64,000 bases of DNA from Uranotaenia lowii (lineage: Eukaryota; Arthropoda; Insecta; Diptera; Culicidae), in contig NC_073692.1 in assembly GCF_029784155.1 (NCBI RefSeq), positions 157,633,582 to 157,697,581 on the forward strand, written 5' to 3'. The stretch's first letter is position 1. Every line of letters begins with the position of its first letter. Both the position numbers and the translations under genes were made by a program. Positions 34,313 to 44,640 of the stretch are shown here, one piece after another. The notes below the pieces were generated by a model. It saw nothing but the letters and a program-made list of their open reading frames with translations, did no database searches and was not told where the DNA came from.

Positions 34313-34654
34313 GTTAAACTATTTTTCTTATTTTTTCATAAAAAAAATATTTATTTTTTATCACACTTAAAACTACACTTAGATTATACTACTTCTTATT
34401 GACTACACTTCACTGAAGCCTAGAACTGAACTGAACGTTTGATTTGATTCCATTCCCTTTTATTCTGTCTGAAATGAATCGTTATCTACTGGGATTGTTT
34501 TATGTTTAATTTCTCATTCTCTGGGAATGGAATGTTCGTATTGACTTTGGTTTGTGTCTGGGAATGTTTATTATCGATTAATGTTTGGGTTATTGATTTT
34601 ATTTATAATATCGAACTCGATGGATGGGCGCGTGGTAGCTTCTATGCGGTAACT
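34312..34654 (-). repeat. Errantivirus 5' LTR, internally deleted (343 bp)
   Basis: Shares both ends with the 3' LTR but lacks about 1034 bp at a TATTG microhomology. Apart from this, one substitution was seen (T versus C in TTTATTYTGTCTG). Loss of most of the LTR may have removed promoter sequence, so this copy may be transcriptionally weak despite intact genes. Confidence 0.85.
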
Positions 34655-34658
34655 TACC

Positions 34659-35590
34659 TTGTCCACCTTCTTCGCCGCAGAAAGCCAGTTTGCCTTGAAC
34701 TGCTGCTCGTACTTAGTAGTTTTTCTGGTCTTCTTTAGGTTCCGCTTGACAATAGCCCAGTATTTCTCAATTGGGCGGAGCTCTGGCGTGTTGGGAGGGT
34801 TCTTGTCCTTGGGAGCCACCTGCACGTTGTTGGCGGCGTACCACTCCATGGCCTTTTTACCGTAATGGCAAGATGCCAAAACAGTACGGAACAACTGTGT
34901 TTCTTCAGGAAAGGCAGCAGACGTTTATTCAAACACTCTTTCTTCATTTCTTGGTTGACAGTCCCGGAAGCTATGAAAATGCTGCTTTTCAAGCCACAGG
35001 TACAGATGGCTTGCCAAACCAGATATTTCTTCGCGAACTTTGACAGTTTCATGTGCTTGAAAATATCCGCTACCTTTTCTCTTCCTTTTGCCGTATAAAA
35101 CTTCTGTCCCGGAAGCTGCTTGTAGTCGGTTTTGACGTAGGTTTCGTCGTTCATTACCACGCAGTCAAACTTCGTCAGCATCATCGTGTACAGCCTCCGG
35201 GATCGAGCTTTGGCCGTCGTATTTTGTTTATCATCGCGATTTGGAGTCACTACTCTCTTGTAAGTCGATAGTCTCGGCTCGTTTTTTGGCTCGATGCACG
35301 GTTGTAGACGATACACCCAGCTTATTTGCGGCATCTCGGAGAGAGAGGTAAGGGTTTCGCTTGAAACTACTGGCAACTCTCTTTGTCGTCTCAGCGGCTT
35401 CCGGTTTTCGATTTCCCCCCGATCCAAACTTCCTGGCTGTCGACAAACGTTCCCCAAACACTTCAATTACATTTGTAACGGTTGATTTGGCAACTTTTAG
35501 CGATTTTGTTAGCTTTGCGTGCGAGTAGCTCGGATTTTCGCGATGCGCGAGCAAAATATTGATACGCTGCTCTTCTTCTTTGGACGGCAT
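34659..35590 (-). pseudogene. ITmD37E transposase, copy 2, frameshifted and split
   Basis: Starts at the ATG at 35590 (MPSKEEEQ) and runs through the HTH region, a DETYVKTDY first-Asp motif (with a D-to-N change just before it, VVMNDE) and WQAICTCGLKSS. Near 34900 a small deletion removes the Phe-Trp-Pro-Asp region, so the second catalytic Asp is lost, but PELRPIEKYW is kept. Two or more frameshifts. The last codons continue beyond the errantivirus at 26400-26418. Confidence 0.85.
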
Positions 35591-36137
35591 TTTGACAACT
35601 GAAGAGTGAATTCCAAAATCAAAATAGGAGCAACATTCTACACACTCACACACCTTCAAAATGAGGGATGTTCAGGTTTTTTAAATGCAAAATTGAAAGA
35701 AATACGTCAAGTTGATATTGACCAAATTTTTACCGTATCACTCTTTATCCAAACCAAGTCTCCGTTGCTAAATCATTGAATTCAACAAGATGATACTAGG
35801 TTTTAGATTTTGTTTTGCTATTTCTGATGACCATCGTAAGTGGTAAACACCTGATACATGGCATCCAGCTTGTTGATGCCTAAAATGAGTATTCGATGGC
35901 TGATTTTAAACTCTGAAATTGTTTAGTTACACTCCTTAATAAATAAAAACCATTTTGAAGACGAAGTAAGGTTTTTGGATTGAGATGGGTTGGATTGAGG
36001 TGAAAACTAGCACACGATAGTTTCCAGGAACGGGCAATCGTTGACATACAGCTTAGCTTAGCTTAGCTTGTTTGACTACTCATATCCACCTTAAATCATT
36101 GAACCCGAAGTGAAACAATACAATTTTATTTTAATTA

Positions 36138-37635
36138 CTAGCTGATTTTACCCGGCCTTGCTCGGGTTCACATAAAATATAAATCAAAATGAATCGTTTG
36201 ACTTTTTGAAATTTTGGAAGTTTTATATTCATCATTATAAGAAATTAGGCCCAAGTTCGGCCATGTTAGTTTTGTTAGTCTTTTTAAAGTTATTATTGAG
36301 AATATTCACTGTTCATCGCTTTCGTATTATCGAAAAATTTATAGTTATAAGATTTTAATTAATGGAAATTCAAAAAAATCCTGGTATGCTAATTCATCTT
36401 TCCATGAAAAACATTATTTACAGCCATCATTTCTTAGGAAGATTGAATAGATTTGGCCTAATAGTTTTATCTTCAAAAAATTAAACTGCTTTTTTTATCT
36501 TTTCCATCCCCTATCTAATGAAAATATCCGTTGAAGATTATCCCACTTTTCAATATGGATGATCTCCCTGTAAAATGGTATATTTAAGTTTCATTCACTT
36601 AGAATTATTTAAAAAACCTCCGAGCTATTACATGTTGAAAACTCACTTTGCATGTTTTCAATTGCATGTGTGAATTTTTTCGCTTTTCAATTTCGCACTG
36701 TTTTATTATTAGTTTCCCTTAAATGTTGAAAGTTCTATTGATAGCTTTTTGAAGTAATCGAGAACAAATCATCTTGAAAACACCATTTTCATATTATGAA
36801 AAAGGTTGTTTTTTTTAGTACTGTTTTTTTTTCATGGGCACAAACATCCCATTAATGGTTGGTAGAATCGACCACATTGGTCATCAATGATAACTCAAAA
36901 GTTAGAAATTGTTCAGTGAAATCGATTTGTATAAAACTCAAAACCTCAAATTGTATTATCCAATCGATTTTCTAATCCCCTATTAAAATCCCCTATTAAA
37001 ATCCCAATTGAAGCGCCAATTGAAGCGTTTAAAACACAGCCTTGAGCTTATAACTCTGAATCTAATAAATTTTTCTTTCTCTATGAGGAATTCCAAAAAT
37101 ATAAAAATGGTTGACCCTCAAAGCCCCCCAACGGCGGTAAAGAGCACTTTGAAAGCCACTACTATTCTAGTCAATATATTCCTAACAGGCTAGTTGTATT
37201 TTTCAATCAAAATGTAGGCTTATAATTGTATCCATTGTGAACAGTAGAAGGTACAAAAACACCCGCCTAAATTTTCACTTCCAAATTTTTAATGCTCAGC
37301 AAGCTTTGCTATCCAGTACATGTGAGCTCTGGATGGTCGTTGTTTCTAATAGGTACCCGGCCCATGGTGATGGTGAAAATAATCCCGCCTACGAAACGAA
37401 CGGAACGGGTGCCATGAGGCCCATGACTTTTAATTCGTGGGAATAAAACCGTTGTTGAATGGACGACCCTCTCAAAAGGGGTCATCCGAAAATCTAAAAA
37501 CATTTTTCATCATTCCTGGTCCTAATGAGCACCCATGCCAAATTTCAGCTCTCTAGCTCTTAAGGCGGCTGAGCCTATTGAAGACAAACATTAAAACGAA
37601 CAAACAAACGGAAATAACTTTTTATATATATAGAT
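36138..37635 (+). mobile_element. Interspersed repeat Z, copy 1
   Basis: Begins CTAGCTGATTTTACCCGG, with an ACCCG/CGGGT hairpin, and ends in ATATATATAGATT. It interrupts X copy B; TAATTA on both sides is a likely target duplication, and copy A has the empty site near 22935. A longer copy is at 53088-55611. No ORF. The AT-rich microsatellite end suggests a retroposon, but the class is undetermined. Confidence 0.6.
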
Positions 37636-37953
37636 TGTAATTAACCTAGTACATTAGATTTTCATGACGATCTTTGCTATTCGTGCACTTCGAATCCCAT
37701 AACCGCTGCGCTGGCGTGGCATGACGATCTCTGCTATTCGTGCACTTCGAATCCCATAATCGCTGGCGTGGCTAAGCAGAACAAGTTCCACATCACCAAT
37801 GTTTGCTACTCCGTGATTAATCGAGGCCATCAATTTTGTGCAAGGTCCAAAAGAATGGTGCTTGGGATTAGCAGTAGGCATTCTCAATGTACAAAACTGA
37901 TGCTCTCCAATTTAAATAATGATTAATAACGGCGCCGGCCACGTCCTAGTAGT

Positions 37954-38262
37954 TGTGAGGAACGGATTTGTCGTGGTGTAGTTACATTAAGTTACAGTTT
38001 GTTTATTGACATCAACATCGAAACACCCCTCGTTGATATGTCAAACGAATCACATCTATATGTCTCTCTCTCTCTCTATCTTCCTCGATCGCACGTATCC
38101 AACTTTCTCGCGTACGGTATACGGTAGAATAAACGCCAGTCCAATGCCAGAGCGGCAACGGTAAACAAGTAATAGTTTTCGCCCTTAGTAATCCGGTTAG
38201 TGTTTGATTCGGCAACATAGTAACCGGAGATTTCCCAATGAATCGGAAACTAGTATTTTACA
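37954..38262 (+). repeat. 5' LTR of the LARD-like element
   Basis: 309 bp, TG...CA ends, (TC)n run near 38062-38080, an AATAAA at about 38128. Matches 42465-42773 with no difference noticed by eye. Confidence 0.92.
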
Positions 38263-38263
38263 T

Positions 38264-38280
38264 TGGCGATCCTGCCAGGA
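38264..38280 (+). promoter_or_regulatory. Primer binding site of the LARD-like element
   Basis: TGGCGATCCTGCCAGGA starts two bases after the 5' LTR; the leading TGG pairs with a tRNA CCA end. The primer tRNA was not identified. Confidence 0.75.
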
Positions 38281-38333
38281 GCATTAAATTGATTTAACAA
38301 AAGAGGAAATCTCCGGTTACTGGAAAAAAACAA

Positions 38334-38456
38334 AATGACGACCATTGCTGAAGAAGCCACACTTAGACAAAGTATTTTCAACTTGCTCTGCACGAGCCCA
38401 AGAAGCCATTTTGATTTAGGTTCAGTTTTGCAGAAAAAAAAAGTATGTAATAAATA
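38334..38456 (+). other. Short leader ORF (40 codons) in the LARD-like element
   Basis: The first ATG after the primer site opens a 40-codon frame (MTTIAEEATLRQSIFNLL...). It may be a truncated remnant of a gag start or an upstream ORF. No family recognised. Confidence 0.25.
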
Positions 38457-38570
38457 AGTCATATGCCTTGAAGTGTGATTAGGATACGTGAGTTTAATTT
38501 ATTCCGCAAAGTTGAACTTTCTGGTGGTAAGTACGAACCATGCGTCACCTAAAGTAAAATAACCCGTCAA

Positions 38571-39244
38571 GGACTTCGGTCCAGTCAAGGCAAAGTTGCC
38601 AGTTTAGGACTTCGGTCCAGTTGGGACTTCGGTCCAGTTAGGACTTCGGTCCAGTTAGGACTTCGGTCCAGTTGGGACTTCGGTCCAGTTGGGACTTCGG
38701 TCCAGTCAGGACTTCGGTCCAGTCAAGGCAAAATTGCCAGTTTAGGACTTCGGTCCAGTCAGGACTTCGGTCCAGTTGGGACTTCGGTCCAGTTAGGACT
38801 TCGGTCCAGTCAGGACTTCGGTCCAGTCAGGACTTCGGTCCAGTCAAGGCAAAGTTGCCAGTTTAGGACTTCGGTCCAGTTAGGACTTCGGTCCAGCCAA
38901 GGCAAAGTTGCCAGTTTAGGACTTCGGTCCAGTTGGGACTTCGGTCCAGTCAGGACTTCGGTCCAGTCAGGACTTCGGTCCAGTCAGGACTTCGGTCCAG
39001 TTAGAACTTCGGTCCAGTTAGGACTTCGGTCCAGTTAGGACTTCGGTCCAGCCAAGGCAAAGTTGCCAGTTTAGGACTTTGGTCCAGTCAGGACTTCGGT
39101 CCAGTCAGGACTTCGGTCCAGCCAAGGCAAAGTTGCCAGTTTAGGACTTCGGTCCAGTCAGGACTTTGGTCCAACCAAGGCAAAGTTGCCAGTTTAGGGC
39201 TCCGGTTCAGACAAGGCGAAGTTGCCAGTTGAGGGCTTCAGTCC
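38571..39244 (+). repeat. Tandem array of GGAC-UUCG-GUCC hairpins
   Basis: A 17-bp unit (GTYAGGACTTCGGTCCA) is repeated, with a 19-bp spacer unit (AAGGCAAAGTTGCCAGTTT) inserted every two to seven units. By hand count GGACTTCGGTCC occurs exactly about 26 times, with about five variants. In RNA each copy folds as a 4-bp stem closed by a C(UUCG)G tetraloop, among the most stable hairpins known. The spacer core GGCAAAGTTGCC is also a 4-bp-stem hairpin; one copy is GGCAAAATTGCC, altered only in the loop. The connecting bases vary (AGTTG, AGTTA, AGTCA). It is not a CRISPR array: the unit is too short and there are no unique spacers. Confidence 0.95.
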
Positions 39245-42200
39245 AGTGATGATGAAGTTGCCTATTAGAAACTTCGGTTCAGTTTCGGAGGAAATCACCA
39301 GTTGAGTAACAGTCCAGCTTTGAAGAGGTACGCTGGTTTAGGACTGCATGTCTAGTTTAGATAATCGCCAGCCTGGGCCACTTGATATTTTTATGTGAAG
39401 CCCAGTTAATATTTCCAAATCTAGTCGAAAGGAAGTCGCTAGTTCAGAAAAATTACTTCTAGAAAACTAAAAGGCACAGTTCATGTAAAGGCCATTAGTC
39501 AAGGAACCAGTTAACGTGAAAATCGATAGTGTTTAAAGTCTAGTTAAAGATTAGCTAATTGCACTGAAGTCCAATTGAAAGGAAATTAGCCTGTTTTAGT
39601 ATTCCCTTAGACAGATCTTTTTGACGGTAACCGCCAGCAGGGGACTGTAGTTCAGTTTAGAAGAGGCGATGACCGCCAGCCAAGGAATCTAAGTCCAGTT
39701 CAGGTGACGATCGCTAGCTTAGGACGATAAGTCCAGTTTGATCTCCATTTGAGGACAAGAAGTCCAGTTTAGGCGATGATCGTCAGTTAAGGTTGATACC
39801 TTCAGGTTGCTTGGGATAGATGTTTTGTTAAAGGCGACAAACGCAAGAAGAGAAACTCGTCTCAGAAAAAAAGAAACTTAGTAGTTAGAACTAGAGCTCA
39901 GTAGTACATAGTTAGTTCTACCCCGGACTGCTAGAATGCAGTATGCAGTTAAGATGAATGAGCATAAGGTACTAAGAAAGATCATTTAGACCAAGCCCAC
40001 CAATGGTTGCTAAACCTCGAATCGAGTATATTCAGCAACATATTTATCAACCCAACATCGCACCAACAGTCGCTAACTTGATTCGAGAAATAGCATTCGA
40101 GCAGTAGGTTGTTACAGGATGCGTTTATGTAGCAACCCGGTAGCAACGCAGCCGTTCGTTGCTATCAGAATATAAACAAACACAAATACCAACCTGGATG
40201 GAAACAATGCGTGCGAAAATCAGTAAGTAGATAAAAACGCAACTACTCAAAACATCTAAAATACCGACCGAAATAGCAACGCCCGGTGGGTTTGGTCTTA
40301 GGAAAACATAATTTGTAAGATGTAAGTGTGTGGGACAATTTCAGGAGGCTACGAAGTTGCACAGTGAGTAACTGCGTTGTGAAATGACGTGTTGTAGAAC
40401 GTAACGATTAGTGAGAAGACGACTAATACTTCTGTTGTAACCCTACACGTTCGAGGTGAGGCTATCAAAAAAAAATGGTTTCAATTACTATCACTGCTAT
40501 GAACGAAACAGAGCTAACGCCGAATTATAATTAGTAGCACTGTACTGAGACATGAGTCAGTAGATTTTATATCAAGAATTTCATAAGATGGAACAGTCGA
40601 AGGAAAAGTAGCTTGTGAACTCGTTACTATTTCCACAACATTGTGTTCGTTTTTGCTAAAAGTTGTGACAAAGTATATAATAAGTTTAAGTGAAGTTTAA
40701 AGTATCACATCTAATTGCACATGCTAACACACAGGCGGAGCTCTGCATGAATTTGATCAAAACTTGACTGCACTGGTAGTCTAGATTTGAACTGAAAAGA
40801 GATGTTTGTGTAAATACAACTTATTGATGAAAGTAAGATCTAACACAAGAGAACCCATTAGTCTGAGAACGAAGAAAGTAAATAAAATTAGCTTCGATGC
40901 GCGAAAGATTGTTTATCCGGTTTAAACAAAAAAATGCGGCTTCCGCGGAAGCTTGAAATAATCCAAACAAGATCGTCTTCGACTTGACCTGCCTGTAATT
41001 AAAAAACTCGTAGGAAGAGATACAATGCAAATTTTAATAGGCCTAACTGGAAATAGCATTTCAGTTGTACGAAAATTCGGGTTCAGGACAACTAGCTGCT
41101 GATGTTGGTTTGTTAGATAATTGCCTTTCAAAACTTCGCAACAAAATTATACCAAAAATGGCACTCGGCAATCAAAATAAACTACGAATATTGATATTCC
41201 ACTACGAGTTTCCGTGTGGTATGACCGATTATAGTGAACATAAGTCAAATCACGAGCCAGTACATAAATAAAGCCATAACATTGTTTGAGTTCTGCGACT
41301 TGGAAATAATGGGTCATCATCTTTCCAAACAGATCCAGAGCGCGGCGTCGTTTCTTCTGCCGTAGCGGCAGTACGGATCCACAAAATTTCTGATACACAA
41401 GAGAGCTGTCGAAGATTCTTATTGGAGTTTCACGTTTGCCAGTTGTGCCGCTGCTTTGTCTTGTCTGCCAGCTGCTGGAGGCTTTGGGGTTTAGCCGTTT
41501 CCCAGAAGTGGTTGTTGGGTTGCCCGAGTGGACTGGTCCGGGGGGCCCTGCCAAGGATGTGAACGCAGACCTGATGATCGAAGCATGATCCCAGTTCCGT
41601 AATGCGACAAAGTGGTTGTAGGCGATTGATTTCTACGGGAATGCTAGCAGTAGGTTTCTAACATTTTGCCTACGCATGCTGCCTGGAATGCCAAGGAGTG
41701 CCGTAATAGTTTCTGTTGTTCCGGAGGCGTTGCGTTGATTGCCCAAGCATGGTAATGGTATTTCGTAGAAGATTTGAAACTGAGGTTGGCCGATACTAAA
41801 GTGAACGAAAGATGACGTTTTGTTTACACTAGTTGCACGAAATAGGGATGAAATCAAACTTTTGGGTATTTTATTCTCCTAATGTACACGGTACTCCATT
41901 GGATCTTAAGTTTGGATTTCAAACAAAACAAGGGAATCCACACGAACTTGAAATTGCGTTTAAAAGTTTTTGATTCAGTTTTGAGTGGGACCGTGTATGA
42001 TGTGTACATGTTCACGGTTGATGAATATAACATTTTATGAATCAAATTTTAAAAAACGATCTCGGTTTATGAAATAGTGGATATTAAATGCCTTGGTAAA
42101 ATTCAACTAGGATGGTGTTCAGCTGACCTAGAGTAAATCAGAGTCGTTCAAATCTCAATACGTTTCTATCGTTTTCGATTAGGTTTTATTTTACACAGCT

Positions 42201-42449
42201 AAGGTTTATTGAAGATCGGAGCTTAGTCCTCACGGCATCACCGTCTCGTAAAGACGAACTCAAGGGTCAACAGCAAGCGTTCTGCCGATTTCATTCGTAG
42301 GTAATCTGGCAATGGGAGATTTCCCGTGGAGTATAAATCCAGTGTTTTGTAATGGTTACAACATTTGGAAGACATTTTATTGATGGAAAATTTTTAATTT
42401 GACATGCAATGGCGATACATTCCTATTTTTCCAAATTTTTTTTCTCTCC
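39245..42449 (+). other. Interior of the LARD-like element, no coding sequence
   Basis: 39245-39830 is a decayed extension of the hairpin array (relics GGACGATAAGTCC at 39722 and GGACAAGAAGTCC at 39753). 40938-40951 is a perfect 14-bp palindrome GCTTCCGCGGAAGC. 41290-41600 is GC-richer with a 135-codon minus-strand frame of no recognisable family. Nothing else supportable. Confidence 0.6.
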
Positions 42450-42464
42450 GGAGAAGAAGGGGAA
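42450..42464 (+). promoter_or_regulatory. Polypurine tract of the LARD-like element
   Basis: GGAGAAGAAGGGGAA directly precedes the 3' LTR and fixes the element on the plus strand. Confidence 0.85.
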
Positions 42465-42773
42465 TGTGAGGAACGGATTTGTCGTGGTGTAGTTACATTA
42501 AGTTACAGTTTGTTTATTGACATCAACATCGAAACACCCCTCGTTGATATGTCAAACGAATCACATCTATATGTCTCTCTCTCTCTCTATCTTCCTCGAT
42601 CGCACGTATCCAACTTTCTCGCGTACGGTATACGGTAGAATAAACGCCAGTCCAATGCCAGAGCGGCAACGGTAAACAAGTAATAGTTTTCGCCCTTAGT
42701 AATCCGGTTAGTGTTTGATTCGGCAACATAGTAACCGGAGATTTCCCAATGAATCGGAAACTAGTATTTTACA
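42465..42773 (+). repeat. 3' LTR of the LARD-like element
   Basis: 309 bp, the same sequence as 37954-38262, followed by the GTAGT duplication and the rest of X copy B. Confidence 0.92.
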
Positions 42774-43172
42774 GTAGTCAAGAGGGATGTAGGGAAGGAA
42801 TGTTAGTGAGATTCTTTTCAGGTTCAACCAGCAACCTTTCGCTTCTGCATACCTTAACAAATGATTTGAAAGAGTCAGCAACAGAGATAAGCTAGTATCA
42901 CCAACTATGGAAACCGTCTGTTCGTTTGCGAATCTATATTAAAGTGTCTCGGGAGGGAAATTTGATTGTAAGAGAAAGGTATAGACCAGGATCCATTTTG
43001 GTAAATGGTGCAGTCTTTGGTTTTCCTATGCCTCGTAAGCTTCTAGACATTCTCTCTGGAATCTCCTGTTTTTCAAGCTTATTCGGGGAATCTTATATTT
43101 TTGTAATTGTAGATTGGAAAAAAATGTGCTTCATTATTTTCTATTTGAGCTAGCTAGTTTTCCTTGCTTGTA

Positions 43173-44546
43173 CAGTAATACCTCGATATAAAGCAACCTC
43201 TTTTTAAAGCAACCTCGATATAACGTAACCCAATATAAAGCAACTTTTGCCTCTATATTACGTAACTTTTAAAAATGTTTCTAATTTGAATAAATATGTT
43301 TAATTTCAATACTTTTTTGTTATAAAAATATAATAATGTTGTTTATGAACCATGCGGTAAATTCTCAGAGGCATAAAGAGCGAGCGTTGAAAAACATTAA
43401 AGAGCTGCCAGTATACTACAGGTCCTCCAAGAACGCCTGGATGACCAGAACTTTATTTAAAGAATGGTTTTTTGAGCAGTTTGTACCAAAAATCACCAAG
43501 TTTCTTGAAGAACCTGGTTTATCTATCAAAGCTGCTCTTGTTTTAGAAAACTGTTCTGCGCATTTTAATGCAGATGAGTTGAAAACCGAAGATGGGTCGA
43601 TCTTCACCATATTTTTACCACCGAATACCACTGCGGCAATACTGCCAATGGACCAGAACATAATTCAAATGATTAAGTAACATAAAGTCACATAAAAAAA
43701 CATTATCTATTGGGTTGAACAATCATGGGATTCAGTTCCCGCAGAAGCTATCCGGAAGTCTTAGAACTTGTTGTATAACCCTTCTGAAAGTGAGAACGAG
43801 TTACCACCGTTTGTTCTCAGAGAAAGGTGAAACGGAATTGCAGCGAAACTTGCTCAGACGGGAGATATCGACGAAGAAGATGCTGAATACGCGCCGTTAA
43901 ATGATGACGAAAACGTTTCAATATCCTGCATTCCAATAATCCAGACGAGGATAACAATGTGGAGGGTTCGCAGTCAACAATAGACGATCCACCGCAGTCT
44001 GTAAGTTTCTAAAAATCTATTTTTTTTTTATCATTGATGTTATTATTTATAAAAATGATAATTTACATCTCTAGACACAATCGAGTTTACAAGAAGATGA
44101 CGATTATTCACGAGAGTCAGAGCAGTTTTCTTTAAACGGGTTTGATGTGGCTATCAAATATGCAGAGGAGAACGGTTGGCCGCTTAATATGCAATTTTCA
44201 TTGCGGCAGATGCGGTCAAAAGTTATGGACAAAATAATAGAAGAACAGATTTAACTTAATTTTAAAATTGTAAAAAATATGTATGTTTGTTGGAATCTTC
44301 ACTTTAATTGTTTCTGAAAATGTTTGTTGAAATAAAATAAACAAAATTGTTGAGTTTGTGACAAAAATGTTATTTTTTTTTATGTTCCTTAAATCCGTAC
44401 AAACGAAATTTAGAATCTACTTTTTCGCATTTACGATCACTATCGATGCTCCAAAGGACCATTTAAAGTAGTGTTTCGATATAACGTAACTTCGATATAA
44501 AGTAACGAAAAAAAAAATTTCGTTGCTTTATATCGAGGTATTAGTG
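43173..44546 (+). mobile_element. pogo/Tigger-like DNA transposon, defective
   Basis: 1374 bp with terminal inverted repeats CASTAATACCTCGATATAAA and TA duplications at 43171-43172 and 44547-44548. X copy A shows the empty site (CTTGTATTTCTG, about 26121-26132). Sub-terminal repeats of 'tcgatataacgtaac' lie inside both ends. Much of the N-terminal DNA-binding part of the transposase is missing. Confidence 0.88.
43336..44254 (+). pseudogene. pogo-like DDE transposase remnant
   Basis: The open part (43336-43680) has KNAWMTRTLFKEWF, ALVLENCSAHF and FLPPNTTAAILPMDQNII, the landmarks of the DDE_1 domain of pogo/Tigger/jerky proteins. The second catalytic Asp, normally in L-D-N, is Glu here (LENCSAH), and the third Asp is kept (PMDQN). 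After a stop at 43678 the sequence continues as a decayed C-terminus with SWDSVPAEAIRKS and, at 44140-44254, a frame ending VMDKIIEEQI. The N-terminal helix-turn-helix region and first Asp were not found. Confidence 0.8.
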
Positions 44547-44640
44547 TATTTCTGTTTTATCAAAGAACCTAAGATATATCTCACGATTAATTTACAGGCT
44601 TACTAACGGTCAATCGTTAACATTCATTATAAATACTGTT

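Larger units (their letters stand above)
26419..34654 (-). mobile_element. Intact gypsy-type errantivirus (endogenous insect retrovirus)
   Basis: The provirus is 8236 bp, with a TACC target duplication at 26415-26418 and 34655-34658. LTR ends AGTTA...TAACT are as in gypsy-group errantiviruses. In minus-strand order: 5' LTR (34654-34312), Lys-type primer site, gag (33902-32628), pol (to 29470), env (29528-27951), polypurine tract (27807-27796), 3' LTR (27795-26419). All three genes are open. In the 343 bp shared by both LTRs I see only one substitution, so the insertion is recent. The 5' LTR lacks about 1034 bp present in the 3' LTR. Confidence 0.93.
26216..35745 (-). mobile_element. ITmD37E transposon, copy 2, split by an errantivirus
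   Basis: The ends AAGGGTGATACGGTCAAAAT (26216) and ...CCGTATCACTCTT (to 35745) carry TA duplications at 26214-26215 and 35746-35747. Segments 26216-26418 and 34659-35745 together are collinear with copy 1 (about 1290 bp). The errantivirus 26419-34654 interrupts it, duplicating TACC near the transposase 3' end. The element lies exactly at the junction of the two X copies. Confidence 0.92.
37954..42773 (+). mobile_element. Non-autonomous LTR retrotransposon (LARD-like), 4.8 kb
   Basis: Two 309-bp LTRs (TGTGAGGAAC...TAGTATTTTACA), 5-bp target duplication GTAGT at 37949-37953 and 42774-42778, and the empty site in X copy A (CGTCCTCGTAGTCAATG, about 25724-25740). A primer site and a polypurine tract are both present. 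The 4.2-kb interior has no gag, protease, RT or integrase frame, so it must rely on proteins supplied in trans. The interior starts with a tandem hairpin array (38571-39244). The LTRs look almost identical, so the insertion is recent. Confidence 0.9.
35746..44640. repeat. Unit X, copy B (split by three insertions)
   Basis: X segments are 35746-36137, about 37636-37953, 42774-43172 and 44547-44640; removing the insertions restores a sequence collinear with copy A. A short local duplication (about 55 bp, 'tgacgatctYtgctattcgtg') is present at 37666-37760 only in this copy. Confidence 0.75.

Noticed and set aside
38672..38866. 64-codon repetitive ORF in the hairpin array
   Set aside because: It is only the translation of the 17-bp repeat; the period is not a multiple of three and the frame has no start context or homologue.
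38571..39244. Possible CRISPR-like direct-repeat array
   Set aside because: Units are 17 bp and contiguous, with one recurring spacer type rather than unique spacers, in a eukaryotic LTR element.
41147..41554. 135-codon minus-strand ORF in the LARD-like element as a captured gene
   Set aside because: No conserved motif, and antisense to the element; the GC-richer stretch alone does not support coding.
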